A DNA stretch of 64,000 nucleotides from Nematopogon swammerdamellus (GCA_946902875.1 OX336336.1:2016545-2080544), one strand, 5' to 3'. Shown: positions 50,590 to 61,796, counted from the stretch's first letter. Program-made: numbers and translations. Notes: generated by a model not told the origin, from the sequence alone.

Positions 50590-51313
50590 ATATAAGATCT
50601 TTCAATAGTAGGTAACCACAGAGCATCAAATACCTACCGTAGGTAACGATACGCTAAGGGGTGTATGTGTATTAGACTTCAAGTATCTTCAAGTATCTTA
50701 ATATTTTTATTATAATTTTTTTTATAATTATTTGACAATACTACGTTGTAGTATGTATACTTATTACTAACATTATTGAGTTGATACAAATGACGTATCA
50801 AAAATTTGACAAAGGCTCTTTACACCTGATCCACTTAATTAAGTCCTTGCAATCAGAAATTCAAAAACAAAACAAAAATCTGTTTTTGATCTTGCTCTCA
50901 AGCTGTATTTTCAATCGACTGTAGGCGGTGTTATGTGGATAGTCACTAAATGCTTGTAAAAATTATTATGAAAAAAAAAAAAACCCTGCGAAGATTCTTA
51001 CCGGTTCTTCTTCGTGGGTGTAATCGAATCGGATAGAACAAATTGTGACAAGTTCGAGTACAGTCATGCTGTCTAATGAATGCTTAATAAACAATAAACA
51101 ACAATAAACAATAAACTGATCACATTCCCATACCATTTTTTTACGATATAAAAAACGTACTTATTATGGTGAAATACGCGCACTTCACGTATTAAATTTG
51201 AGGAGTGAGTAGGTTTTTTATATCGTAAAAAAAATTGTATGGGAACGTGATCAGTACCTGATACAGATACACCCCCTTAGCGTATCGTTACCTACTAATG
51301 AAAGACCTTATAT
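50590..51313. mobile_element. Non-autonomous element with TATAAGGTCTTTCA-type ends
   Basis: Left end TATAAGATCTTTCAATAGTA with CGATACGCTAAGGGGTGTAT; right end ATACACCCCCTTAGCGTATC with GTTACCTACTAATGAAAGAC and CTTATATAA, inverted. An inner palindrome at 51117-51255 pairs CTGATCACATTCCCATAC with GTATGGGAACGTGATCAG, then ACGATATAAAAAAC with its complement. Another copy begins at the right edge of the window (63925). Confidence 0.65.
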
Positions 51314-52240
51314 AACATTACACAAAACCTATAACCTATACAAAACCTAATAACCCTCCTCCAGGTGGGACGATGTGGCACTGTTCCGAGGACGCTGGCG
51401 GCGTTGCCTCGATGGATGGCCACACTGATACGCTGCCTCAGGAACTCGAGTGATCGTTGTTCTCCTGAAGCAATGTACAGGGACATCCTGATCTCTTTTG
51501 ACATGGAATCCATATGTAATGTCTTACGCGTGCCATTTGCAAAAATCTACCGTTATTTTTAATGTACTTTCGGCATACCACTATCTCACGAACCGCTCAA
51601 CCATTCCCAGCAAACCAGGTGTCAGGTGATAAGTCACTCGGCCCCCTTCCACCTATGGCTGCCCACGATTTCATGTCTGTGTCTACCGGTAGTCCCACGA
51701 CTACCAGGGCATTTTTTTTACCGATGAAACTATTTTGTTTGTGTATGTTAAAATATGTTAAAGTATCCGCACTTCATGCAGTTCGAAATCTAGAATGCAT
51801 TTCACCTCAAAAGCTAAAATGAAAAGGGAAACCGTCTCAGCCGATCGCCCCATACACCTATCTCTCTCTACCCCCCGGTATAACGCCGCATGTACACAAG
51901 TGCAGTTCCGAATGTGTGTGCGTGTAACCATGACCCCGTTTTCACTCGCCGCTGACAAACAAGTGCGCGCGCGTGTAGTGGTGCGTGCGCCCGTGTACAC
52001 ACGCCGCGACTGCGCGTCTGTGTGCGTGCGAGTTGTGTGTAGTTATGTCACACGTGATTGTGCGTACTACTGAACTGCACGATTTGTAGTGGAGAGAAAT
52101 GTGAGGTGCTCTACTTGGATTTTTCGGTTTTGGGGTGGAAGCAAACAAATTATTAGAAGTTGGAACCAATTCTAGAAATTGGTTACTAACGGTTCCACCG
52201 CTAACTTATTATGACTTACCTGTAATTTAAGTAGTTTTCG
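51314..52240. other. Intron DNA; CG/CA-rich block, no gene
   Basis: 51360-51720 has mixed composition and short open frames without a recognised pattern. 51840-52080 is rich in GTGCGTGCG/CGTGTG words and CpG; possibly regulatory. Confidence 0.35.
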
Positions 52241-52249
52241 TTGTGTTTA

Positions 52250-52420
52250 AACCTTTTTTTAACCTCCGACGCAAACGGAGGGGTGTTATAAAGTTTAATG
52301 TGTGCGTGTATGTGTGTATGGGTGTGTCTGTCTGTGTTATCATAGCTCCCAAACGGATGGACAGATTTGGATGCGGTTTTTTTATTAGAAAGCTGGTTTT
52401 TTAACCTCATTGATATTACA
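52250..52420 (+). repeat. Lepidopteran interspersed repeat (CCTCCGACGCAAA type)
   Basis: TTTTAACCTCCGACGCAAAC, GGAGGGGTGTTATAAAGTTT, ATAGCTCCCAAACGGATGGA, AGCTGGTTTTTTAACC. Widespread type in Lepidoptera; class unknown. Confidence 0.55.
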
Positions 52421-52896
52421 AGGTTTATAATATAAATCAATGTTTTTTTTTGTAGGTTTTCTGAATATTAATTTTAGATTAGTTTTAGTTTCAGTGTATA
52501 GTTGTATTTTGTATTATTGTTATGTGTTTTAATATATGTAGATATTAATGGAAATAAATAAAAAAAATGATATCAATGTTGCATCCGAACTGGGTGGGTG
52601 TGCTCGAGGACGGAACCTCGGGGCGGTGGGGCACAGCCAATTTCACCCCCAAGGGGATGCCAGACCGGCTTGTATGGGTCTAATGTCTGGGATAAGGCCA
52701 TTAAATTCGCGACTTGAATATCCCAGGATTGTAAGAGTAGGGAAAGACATTACCCGGGCGCGAATTTCCAAAGTCTACCTACAAGTGTTCGCGAAGGACT
52801 TTTTTTATTTTCTTGTTATTTAAAAAATTGTGACTAGAGTCTGGAAAAAACAAAACAACATAACAACAACAAAGAGTGTTAGCACCTCTGTATATA
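52421..52896. other. Intron DNA with a GC-richer segment
   Basis: 52590-52790 (GGACGGAACCTCGGGGCGGT, TCTGGGATAAGGCC and on) may be a SINE-like repeat; no second copy is in the window. Confidence 0.3.
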
Positions 52897-53135
52897 CAGG
52901 GTGTTATTAAATTAATCTATAGCCTTTAAGGGGTTAATCAGTATCGGATAACATGTCAATTCGTAAAAAAATCGTGACAAAATTCGAAAAAAAAAATTTA
53001 TCTCCAAAAAATTGTAACCTCAAAATGTGATTTTTTTTTGTCTCGAAATTACAAAAGTCGTTGAAGAAATTAGTTCAGGTTGAGCTACAGAAGAACTTCC
53101 TGAAAGGCTATAGATTAATTTTATAACATTTTGTG
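52897..53135. mobile_element. Tc1/mariner-like MITE, 239 bp
   Basis: CAGGGTGTTATTAAATTAAT and CTATAGCCTT at the left; AAGGCTATAGATTAATTTTA and TAACATTTTGTG at the right, an imperfect inverted repeat of about 37 bp between TA dinucleotides. Confidence 0.72.
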
Positions 53136-53424
53136 TAAACACCAAGTAGAGCACCGCGTGCGTTCATTTCGCGGCAGGACATGAGGAAAACGTTTTGTTT
53201 CGCGTGCGATACGTCGTTACGCAACTGTGCAAATGTCACGCACACACACAATCACACCACACATTAGCACAAGTCGCCGCAGAGTCGCGCCTGTGTGAAC
53301 TAGCCCTTATGATATCATGTCACACGCAGCGCAGGCAACCGCGCCATACAACATTTATGTACATATTTGGAACTATTTCCTAATTTGTGATACTGGTGGT
53401 ATTACAAACATTTTTCATAATTCC

Positions 53425-53545
53425 GGCACTACTGAAGGGAATCACTGACATGGCACCTAGCTCACCCGGTGTTATGGGCTGACATTACGGATGTTGTAGG
53501 TGATGTAGCCAACCGTGTCAGTATCCAGAAAAAAAAAATGGGTGA
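53425..53545 (+). mobile_element. SINE family A, 3' body
   Basis: CACTGACATGGCACCTAGCT, GTTATGGGCTGACATTACGG, GTAGCCAACCGTGTCAGTAT, CCAGAAAAAAAAAATG. Confidence 0.75.
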
Positions 53546-54261
53546 GCTCGTTGTCATGTCGTGCTGTCAATAAAAAAAAAAAATAAAAAACTATTTCGTA
53601 GAAAAAATGTATATGTAGGTAGTGAAATTACTTCGAGCTATATGCGAGTAGGTACCCGAACTTATTAGAATCCTAAACAATTTTACAAGTAAGATTTTTC
53701 ACTATTACATAATGTTTTATGCAGCGTACAATAAAAGATAACAAGTATGTTTGCATCATTTGTTATGTAAAAGCTGCAATAATCTGTTCTCAAACATTAA
53801 TCTAAAATTACCTATCGGCGCCCGCGTACCTACCGGTTGGTATTCCCGCAAATTATGGGCGCCGTTGTGTTGGCGGAGTTCGGTCAACTTGGTGCACGAA
53901 TTTCAAAGGAACCTAAAAACGAAACTTCTAGTTCCGATTTTAGCTAATATATACAGGAAGTATCAGGATAGGCTTGAGAAACTTCAAGAATAGAAAGTAC
54001 TCATTATTAGAAGAAAAACATCCACAGGTTATCACTCAAATCGAAATTCCGTATTTTTTTTTAATTTAAAAATTTAAAAATCTGATAACTCGATGGACAG
54101 TGCGTATGAAGAGATTTGGCAACAGTGCTGTCTAGGTCTAGGGAGTCCAATGTCCTAGTCCAGTCCCCTTTTTCTTTTGATGTGGCACTTACATATTTTC
54201 AAAGGCTTCCAGGAACAAAAAAAAAATCATAAAAAAACAAAATTAAGCATAAAGTTTATCG
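53546..54261. other. Intron DNA, one open frame of doubtful meaning
   Basis: The frame at 53751-53993 has no recognised motif or splice sites. The remainder is AT-rich. Confidence 0.3.
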
Positions 54262-54390
54262 TGAAACATGTGGCGACCAAAGGAGAAGCACTGCCATGGC
54301 ACCTAGTTCACCAAGATGTGATGGATTGACAGCATGGGCGTATTGGGTGATGTAGCCCACAATGCAGTGCAGCCATACATGCCAGGAACC
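54262..54390 (+). mobile_element. Diverged SINE A body
   Basis: AGAAGCACTGCCATGGCACC, TAGTTCACCAAGATGTGATG, GTGATGTAGCCCACAATG. Confidence 0.55.
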
Positions 54391-54718
54391 AAAAAATAAT
54401 TGTTTTTAATAACATTACAATTTCGGGCGCCAAGTTGACGGAAATGTTTATTTGTTCTAATTTACCTATCTTACGGATGTGCTCTGTGCAAACTGCGCTG
54501 GTGTAGGTGGACCAGATTGTTATCAAGACATTATGGCCTACGTGCGTGTATAAGCTGAGAATCTAAGATGCTGTCAAATCTCTGATAAACCTACACTATA
54601 TTGTCTAAGACAGGTGATGTCGTATGCGCAGCGACGTACCTATTCAAACTGTTTGGTCGGTTACGTATAAAGTTACTATTGAATCTATGGATCTGATATA
54701 ATTTGAATAAGTAATTTA

Positions 54719-54941
54719 CTGCGCTAAAGGGCGACAGGCTAGCCAATTCTCACCTTGGCGCAGTCCTTCCACCTAGTCATGCAGGAGGTGGGTTCTTCGT
54801 GCCTTACTTGCTGCTTGATAGTTGTCTTGTGCGTATACTGTGCTAAACGCGGTGGTCGGTGTTGTCCTGTAATTTAACAGAATCCTTATAGCACAACACC
54901 GATTACTCTGCTTACCCTGATTGTTGGGATACAGCGTGTGC
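54719..54941 (+). mobile_element. SINE family B, 5'-truncated, with target duplication
   Basis: An exact 10-base duplication AAGTAATTTA (54709-54718 and 54942-54951) flanks the copy. It starts CTGCGCTAAAGGGCGACAGG and ends GGGATACAGCGTGTGC. Confidence 0.83.
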
Positions 54942-55099
54942 AAGTAATTTATTATTTTCTCTATTAAAAGAAATTCAGAGTTATGAATGAAATGAACGCT
55001 AGCGGATCCTTTAAATGTCGTACTTTAAAATTTCACATATAGTATATGGCATCTGTGTTAGCTGCACTATAATGGTGACCCCCCTTAACTTTTTGCTTT

Positions 55100-55195
55100 T
55101 TAGGGTTCCGTATCCGGTACGGGACCCTATTACTAAGCCTACGCCGTCTGTCCGTCTGCCTGTCTGTCTGTCCGTTTGTCTGTACTACTTTTGAA
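55100..55195 (-). repeat. Family C fragment
   Basis: TTTAGGGTTCCGTATCCGGT, ACGGGACCCTATTACTAAGC, CTGTCCGTCTGCCTGTCTGT. Confidence 0.7.
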
Positions 55196-55322
55196 GCATA
55201 ATACTCGTATCAAGTTTTTTTTTTCATTTTTGCTCTATCCGTAATACGGTATTGCATTGGTACAAGCGTCAAACTTAATGTCAATAGTGCACACTCTACA
55301 ATAAAGCAACAAAACAATAATA

Positions 55323-55735
55323 AAAACCAGCCAAGTGCGAATCGGACTCGCGCACCGAGGATTCCGCACCACAAAAAAAAAATTGAAAAAAAACACGTTT
55401 CTTGATTGGAAACCCCATAAATTTTTTACTTTTTCTATTTTGTTATTATTTTTTGTTATATCCGCCATAATAACACATATTCTGTGAAAATTTCAACGGG
55501 CTACCTATTACGGTTCAAGAGATACAGCCCTCGGACGGACAGACGGACGAACAGACAGACGGCGCGGCGTAGGCTTAGTAATAGGCTTCCGTACGGGATA
55601 CGGAAACCTAAAAACCGGCCAATTACGTGGCTGGTTACAGAAGATACAGCACTCGGACAGACAGACAGACAGACAGACAGACATACTGTGCGGCCTTAGT
55701 GTGTAAAGACAGATACGGAACCCTAAAAAAACCTT
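55323..55735 (+). repeat. Family C repeat and a partial second copy
   Basis: 55323-55613 is one copy without the ATGTCATGGC part (CAGCCAAGTGCGAATCGGAC, ATATCCGCCATAATAACACA, CTACCTATTACGGTTCAAGA, GGATACGGAAACCTAAAAA). 55614-55735 is a shorter copy (CCGGCCAATTACG, GAAGATACAGCACTCGG, ACGGAACCCTAAAAA). Confidence 0.72.
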
Positions 55736-55737
55736 CG

Positions 55738-55865
55738 TTACCCGTGTTACTACCAGTAGTAAAACGGGAAATTATTTTTGCCCGTGTTACTACTAACCGC
55801 TCTAGTAGTAACACGGGTATATTTTTTTGTCCGTGTTACTACTAACTACTTCAGTTGTAACATGG
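55738..55865. repeat. Three tandem hairpins
   Basis: The unit CCCGTGTTACTACTA..TAGTAGTAACACGGG is repeated three times with A/T-rich linkers. The arms begin near 55749, 55791 and 55842. Each unit is its own inverted repeat of about 12-15 bp; the middle one (55781-55818) is perfect over 15 bp. Confidence 0.82.
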
Positions 55866-56279
55866 GAGAATTTTCATTTTCCATATAAAGACGTAGCAGA
55901 TTCGGCAATGCCGCCGCCAGGGCATAGACACTTCGCAATGCACGCCGGCCGGACACATGGTTATTCGGGAGCACGCTGTATCTCCGGGCGGATATACAGC
56001 GTGTTGCATAAGCCCGCGCCCGTGCCGAGCGGCAAAGCGGCTACGACAGATCGACAAACTCTAACCGTGTCAATGACAATACCTCCGCCTCCGTCGCCGC
56101 CGCGCCGCCGCCGTCCAACCACTACACCTTCAATCTTACAAACACATACACACCCTCGCACACACATACACACACAAACACAACACTTATGTCCACATAA
56201 GTGTCATTCTAGGACTACTGTGTGTAGTATTAGCCTCCATAGAATCAGCAAAGATCTGTAATACGGATTGCGAATTCCT
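55866..56279. other. Intron DNA with short palindrome and CA-rich tract
   Basis: 55970-56005 contains CACGCTGTATCTCCGGGC facing GATATACAGCGTG (about 11 bp stem). 56080-56185 is CCGCCG-rich, then CACACATACACACA-rich. The word order before 55970 loosely resembles the LINE 3' UTR at 25790. Confidence 0.4.
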
Positions 56280-56282
56280 AAA

Positions 56283-56520
56283 CGACGAATTAAAAAACCC
56301 CCGACCCCCCCTTAAAAAGTGAAAATAATTTCCGTTTACTTACTTAAAGGAGTCGGGGGACCGCTAAGTAAATACCCGCGCAGGTCCGAGTTTTATATTT
56401 TATTTACTAAAAAAAACCACATTCAAATCGGTCCATCCGTTTAGGAGCTACGATGCCACAGATAGACACACAGATACACAAATACACACGTTTTTTGCGT
56501 CGGGGGTTCAAAAATACTTG
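56283..56520. repeat. Lepidopteran repeat with CCCCCGAC ends
   Basis: AAAAACCCCCGACCCCCCCT at the left; GCGTCGGGGGTTCAAAAA at the right. The inside carries GGAGTCGGGGGACCGCTAAG and ATTCAAATCGGTCCATCCGT. Confidence 0.6.
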
Positions 56521-56546
56521 ATTGTTTCAAAAACATTTTACAGAAC

Positions 56547-56846
56547 GCACCGTGCGGGGCTGGTAGGTACTTGAAAATAATAGCTCCACTGCATCTCTCC
56601 CCGTGCATGTCGTAAAAGGCGACTAAGGATTAAGGACAAGGTGCCGTGCTAAATGGCGACAGGCTAGCCACCTCTCACCTTGGCGTAGTCCTTCCACCGA
56701 GTCATGCAACCGGTGTTCGCTCGCGCCTTACTTGCTGCTAAACGTGGTGGTCGGTGTTGTGATGTAATTTACAATAGTACTTGCAGCACAACACCGACTA
56801 CTCTGGTTGCCCCAATTGTCGGGATACAGCGTATGGTATGTATTAT
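56547..56846 (+). mobile_element. SINE family B, full length
   Basis: GCACCGTGCGGGGCTGGTAG, CTCCACTGCATCTCTCCCCG, GTCGTAAAAGGCGACTAAGG, ATGGCGACAGGCTAGCCACC, TGGTGGTCGGTGTTGTGATG, GCAGCACAACACCGACTACT, GGGATACAGCGTATGG. Confidence 0.86.
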
Positions 56847-57498
56847 ACAATAATAAATAACAAATACTAGGTAGAGCTACAAATACAAGACCCTGTATCA
56901 GTTGTGTGCTGTATCAGACTTGTATTATTTTTTTTATTCTACAAATAATTTTCAATCTATTAATGTGTCATTTCCCACGTGGAACTTACGTTATGCAAAT
57001 AGGATGTACTCAGGTAAACACAAAAATCTCTTAGGACCCAGCTTGTCCGTCAAGAATCCACCTGTTACTCGACATAAATCATAACTGGGATATGAATGAG
57101 TAATATTTTGGCGTGTAACGTGACGCGACCCGGGGTTGCCTGTGTAGTTTTTGTCCTGTTCTTGAATTTCACGCTCGGCGGAGGCGCGGGCCCGTTGTTG
57201 GGGCGCCATGTGCGCTATACTTCTACCCACTAGGGTTGCGGAGACGAAGAACTAGTCATTATTTTATATCCTTTATTTTTTATATTCACATTATTATTTC
57301 TTTATTTTCACGTTTTTTGTACAAGTACATATTTATATTAATTTTATATAATTATAAAATAAAATATCTATACAAAATTAACACAAACAGAGAAAAACAA
57401 CAAAAAACGGTATACTCGCCGGCGGCGGGAGGCGGACCTCCAAGCACGCCGGCGGGGGCAGGCTGTGGCTACGGAGCTCTCCGAGACGACGCGAGACT
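56847..57498. other. Intron DNA, mostly AT-rich
   Basis: 57120-57240 is GC-richer. 57255-57400 is AT-rich. No repeat was recognised. Confidence 0.35.
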
Positions 57499-57705
57499 AA
57501 GCTTCGAGCGGTAGGTGGTGGTACTAGACACGTAGGCCACCACCACCCCCATCTCGGAGAGCTCCGTATCCACCGGCTGCGGGGCGACGACACGCAGTCC
57601 TTTCATGGATCTTGATCTCGTGCGTGCGCCGCCGTTGCGCACCGTACCGCCACGCCGGTAGCGGGGGCTGTAGTCAGAGCACGGAGCCCCGATAACCGAT
57701 CTTAT
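57499..57705 (-). other. GC-rich open segment, coding status unknown
   Basis: The minus strand is open for about 65 codons: VIGAPCSDYSPRYRRGGT, VRNGGARTRSRSMKGLRVVA, PQPVDTELSEMGVVVAYVSS, ending SLASSRRAP and a stop. It is preceded by an AG after an AT-rich run, as at an acceptor. It could be an exon of a gene inside the E74 intron, or a transposon gag remnant. No family is recognised. An inverted repeat (57468-57489 with 57549-57571) lies across it. Confidence 0.25.
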
Positions 57706-57835
57706 TAATTAATTATGTTTTTAAATTGTACATTGCTCCGAATTGCTCTACATTAGTATGGAAGATATACTGACACTGGAATTTTTTTTAAATGATTATT
57801 TTAAAATCACTGCACACATTTCAGGAAGAAAGTTA

Positions 57836-58158
57836 AAAATCGGTCAAGAACGAGTCAGGCTCGCACAATTATGGCTCCGTACTAAAACAAAAATATACTC
57901 GTATTTTTAACAGAAAATATTACATTATCAACCTGCAGTTTTCCGGTAATCTATGGCTTAATCTACTAACTCTATTAAAATGAAAATGGTATCTTTAGAA
58001 ACTTAAGAGACAGGGGTGGGGGAAGGAAAGGTCATTTTGTGCACATGTATCATTTACTTAGATGACCGAATTTAAATTTGAAACAGACGGACGGACACCG
58101 GAGTGATCCTATAAGGCTTAAATTTTTTCCTCTTTTGAGGTACGGAACCCTAAAAATT
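57836..58158 (+). repeat. Family C-like variant repeat
   Basis: AAATCGGTCAAGAACGAGTC, AGGCTCGCACAATTATGGCT, GACAGACGGACGGACACCGG, TTTGAGGTACGGAACCCTAA. It has the same end design as family C with a different middle. Confidence 0.6.
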
Positions 58159-58284
58159 ATGACATTTAGAACTTTATTATAGAGCAACCTGACGTTCCGT
58201 TTAATAATCATCCGACAAATAAATTGTTTGTTTATTTCATTGAAATATAATATTGTCGCCTGTCTGTTTATCCTAGTTCGATAA

Positions 58285-58430
58285 CCTCTGATTCAGATTC
58301 AGATTCAGATATTTATTTCGCCATAAAGAACACACAACATTAACAATATTTCATTGAGACATATGCATATTCAGTATGGTTCCTCATAATTTTTTTTGTC
58401 ATGTCCCGTTCAGCAATGTAATCTATAAGT
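58285..58430 (-). mobile_element. LINE 3' tail, TCTGAA type
   Basis: GATTCAGATTCAGATTCAGA, CGCCATAAAGAACACACAAC, AGACATATGCATATTCAGTA; near-identical to 30713-30845. Confidence 0.65.
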
Positions 58431-59098
58431 AAGAACCGGGCAAGAAACCTTATAGAGTTTTTTTTTCAACATAACTTACATACTTAATTTTAATTATGTT
58501 ACATGTAACATACTATGTCTAAGTAAAAAAGAAAATAAAAGATATTAAAATACAAATCATACTCGTATCAAACTGTAATTTTATATTATTACGTAACCCT
58601 AAGCTTCCCAAACACACATCGCATATCAGTACTATTAACGGGAGCACAGGACGTGTTTAACTGTCAATTAGGAAGTTACGCGGTGTCAAATTGTACGGTG
58701 TCAACTTGATCTATAGGCTCTTCTTGGTATTCACCTGAACTATATTATTCATCTCACTCTATTTTCTGTGTTGGAGAGAGAGAGAAAGTAATAAAAAAAA
58801 TTCCGTTTTTGTTTTAAATATTTTTGAACAAAATAAGTAAATTTTAAACATTTAAATAGCTTTGTGTTGTTAAAATAAAAAAAAAATTGCTTTTTTCGTT
58901 TTCATTTACAATCAGGATAAATTCTATTCGGCAGTAGTACTAAGATATTATTTTTTATTTTATTTTCATCTTCACTGTTGAAGATAAAAAAATGTTTGTC
59001 AGCATGTTGTGTCGCTTTCCTTAGGAAATTGCTTGATAAGTTCAAAATGTGTATCTCCCCAATAATTGTGGAATAATTATTACAGTCTCGGTTCCTTG
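58431..59098. other. AT-rich intron DNA, unassigned
   Basis: No gene or repeat was recognised. Confidence 0.4.
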
Positions 59099-59200
59099 AA
59101 GAGGGCCGTGAATAGGCACCTGTTAGGCCAGCATGGCATTGGCAACCCCAGCGTACGACCGAATATCCATGGGCGTTGTTAGACACCTTGTGGGTGCCTT
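59099..59200 (-). mobile_element. LINE 3' UTR fragment
   Basis: AATAGGCACCTGTTAGGCCA, GCATGGCATTGGCAACCCCA, ATATCCATGGGCGTTGTTAG. Confidence 0.6.
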
Positions 59201-59227
59201 AATTTTTTTAGGCGGATACTTTTTAGT

Positions 59228-59585
59228 GTTCCGTATCCGTCGTACGGGACCCTATTACTAAGCCTACGGCATCTGTCTGTCTGTCCGTCTGTCTGTCTGT
59301 CCGAGGGCTGTATCTCTTGAACCGTAATAGGTAGCCCTGTGGAATTTTCACAAAATATTATGTGTTATTATGGCCGATACAACAACATATAATAATAAAA
59401 ATAAAAAAAAGTAAAAAATTCACTGTGGTCCCCATAGAAGAAACTAAAAAGTGCGCGCCATCTACCGAAAAGAGTATGAAGAATTTTAACTAATATATAG
59501 ATGGCGTGAGTGGCGCTGACCATGACATGGCGATACGGAACCCTCGGTGCGCGGGTTCGACTCGCACTTGGCTGGTTTTTTTTAG
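59228..59585 (-). repeat. Family C repeat, full length
   Basis: GTGTTCCGTATCCGTCGTAC, CTATTACTAAGCCTACGGCA, CGAGGGCTGTATCTCTTGAA, TTATGGCCGATACAACAACA, GCGCGCCATCTACCG, GAGTGGCGCTGACCATGACA, GGGTTCGACTCGCACTTGGC. Confidence 0.82.
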
Positions 59586-59634
59586 TATACATAAACTGTT
59601 GGCGAGCCCAAACGAGAGAGATTTAGTAATTGTG

Positions 59635-59745
59635 TTGGATTCCGTGGAGCGTTCTCTATCCCTTAGGGACTCTGGGGTGCTGTGAGTACTATGGGGTTGA
59701 TATTAACAAATCATTGTTAAAAGCTTTAAAAATAATAATTGCAAA
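59635..59745 (+). mobile_element. LINE tail repeat
   Basis: Inverse of the 13205-13335 repeat: CGTTCTCTATCCCTTAGGGA, TTGATATTAACAAATCATTG, TTAAAAGCTTTAAAAATAAT. Confidence 0.45.
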
Positions 59746-59764
59746 AAAAAACATATTATTATAA

Positions 59765-59880
59765 CCTCATCACCACACGCCGTATCCCGACAATCGGGAT
59801 AGGCAGAGTAATCGGTGTTGTGCTGCAAATACTCTGGTAAATTACAGCACAACATCCGACCATCACGTTTAGCAAAGTAC
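59765..59880 (-). mobile_element. SINE family B, 3' fragment
   Basis: CACACGCCGTATCCCGACAA, AATCGGTGTTGTGCTGCAAA, TTACAGCACAACATCCGACC. Confidence 0.75.
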
Positions 59881-60474
59881 CTATTCGTGTATCTCTTTTT
59901 TGAAATTTGGTCTGCCTCAAAATAGTGTCCTAATTAAAATAGCACGCAATTTTTTGGTCCCTCTCGGCGCCAACCGCCGACCACGTGTCGAGTGAGCTAG
60001 TTTTTGTCTCCTGCACGGCCGCCGCCGCGTCTCACGTCCCGGCCTATTGACACATTGGGCCCGCAACACGCAAGGGTAGATGTCGGCTATTACAATTTTC
60101 CGCTAATGGTTACCGGAATCCTGACATCTTATGCCCCTGTGGGAATTTCGAGAATGCATTTTTTTTAAGACGATACCCATAGCATACTATGCCCATAGCT
60201 GGCTGCTTTGCATAGAAATAGGTCGTAAGTCGGTGTTGTTCTTTAATTAAAAAAAAATTATGGTAATAAAATTTAAAAATCTACAATAATAGAGTTCTGT
60301 GATTTAGTTATTTATCAGTGTAATAAAAATTTCGTTTTGTTCATTCACTTTTGTGTCAGATGAAAAAAATCGAAATTAAAACATTTTTATGTATAGTTTG
60401 TATGTTTTAGTATGTTTTGTTTGTATGTAATATGTATCTTCTGTTTATGCTTTTTGTATTTTATGAATTACGTA
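59881..60474. other. Intron DNA, small CpG-rich block
   Basis: 59965-60075 is CpG-rich (CACGGCCGCCGCCGCGTC); otherwise AT-rich and unassigned. Confidence 0.35.
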
Positions 60475-60742
60475 CTAGCGTTTGCATGTGGCATCGCCCG
60501 CGTGAAATTCGTATTTAATAAAAATAAGAAAGTAAGTAGGGTATATCTAAATGTGCTTGTACTAAGTTTCATCGAATTCGGATGATCGGTTTAATAGTTA
60601 TGGAAGATGTATGTATGTGCGACATATAGAAAATATTTCTAAAAATTGTCAATTTAGTTTTAGCATCATACATACAGTCTACAAACGGAATATTTCATAA
60701 AACAAAGTAACTCACTCCATGACCATGACCATCCCATACAGA
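60475..60742 (-). mobile_element. Non-autonomous Helitron, family E, complete ends
   Basis: Plus-strand view: A|CTAGCGTTTGCATGTGG at the 3' end and CATACAGA|TTTATTATTAG at the 5' end. The interior has GAATTCGGATGATCGGTTTA and CATAAAACAAAGTAACTCAC. Confidence 0.75.
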
Positions 60743-60837
60743 TTTATTATTAGTATTGATATAATAGGTATGTATTCCCCGTCCCTTTCGCTTGCACTAG
60801 CCATACTTCTTTCTCTATAATTTTATTCCTCATCGCC

Positions 60838-61060
60838 CAAAGGTTGACTGGAAGAAATTACTTACAGTGATAAGTCCGCCCTTGCTGACTCCTGCGTATT
60901 TCTGCGTTTCTTTTCGTCTACTGTTCTTCTTTCAATTTTGTGCAATCATTTCTATTCTATTCTACATTCTCTACCTACTAAAAGCAAAAACCTATTCTTA
61001 TTCGCCTGCATGTACTTCTCAAATGTTAGTTTTAATAAATTGTAAAAAATTTTAATAAAT
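60838..61060 (+). mobile_element. LINE 3' end fragment
   Basis: GGTTGACTGGAAGAAATTAC, AGTGATAAGTCCGCCCTTGC, TTTCTATTCTATTCTACATT, AAAATTTTAATAAATTG. Confidence 0.6.
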
Positions 61061-61796
61061 TGGCGTTTTAAAAGTTGTCAAGTTCGCTTATAAGTCGAGA
61101 ACTACTCAACTTATATATAAGCGAACATAAATCAAATGGGGGTATTGGATGTTTATAGATATAGATTGATGATTTATATATACCGATGCTCATATAGATT
61201 TATACAGACTCATTGACGTGTCTCCAATTCGAAAAAAAAAAACAATGTGCCTTGTTATATAACATGTTCCTTCTTTCTTGCAGGTAAGTCAGATCTACAT
61301 CAAGTACCTACACACACATACCTACACACACGAGTACATTCCAGCCCGGAGACCTGCCACGTAAGTAATTTGCAATGTTATCGTGTAGGTATAATTTTAA
61401 CTGTGTCAAATTATTATTTATGACGTTAAAATATGATTAAACATTAAAAGTGACAAAAGACGTATTTAATGCCTAAAGGCATTGGCAAGATGGGTACTGC
61501 TAAGGGGGAAAAATGCTTTTAAGTTATATTATTATACATATATTTAACATACAAATAAATACAGTTATTGTAGGTATATCCTATATTGTTTATTGAGCTC
61601 TTTAGACAGTAAGACTAAACTCAAACTTTTATTCATACAATTTATTCTTCATTACATACATTTATTGTATTATAAATAAGCCATATACATGTTGATGATT
61701 TTTACATGTTAGTTGATGTACATTACTATAATGCAGCTATTACGAAATAAGGCACTGTGGCCACCAAAGAAAATTATAGTTTATACACGTGGAATT
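61061..61796. other. AT-rich intron DNA, unassigned
   Basis: CACACACATACCTACACACA near 61310 is a short degenerate CA tract. TGCAGGTAAGTC near 61280 resembles a splice donor, but no upstream open exon supports it. Confidence 0.35.

Noticed and set aside
61275..61300. Splice donor TGCAG|GTAAGT suggesting an E74 exon
   Set aside because: No open upstream exon with an acceptor in a matching phase could be found.
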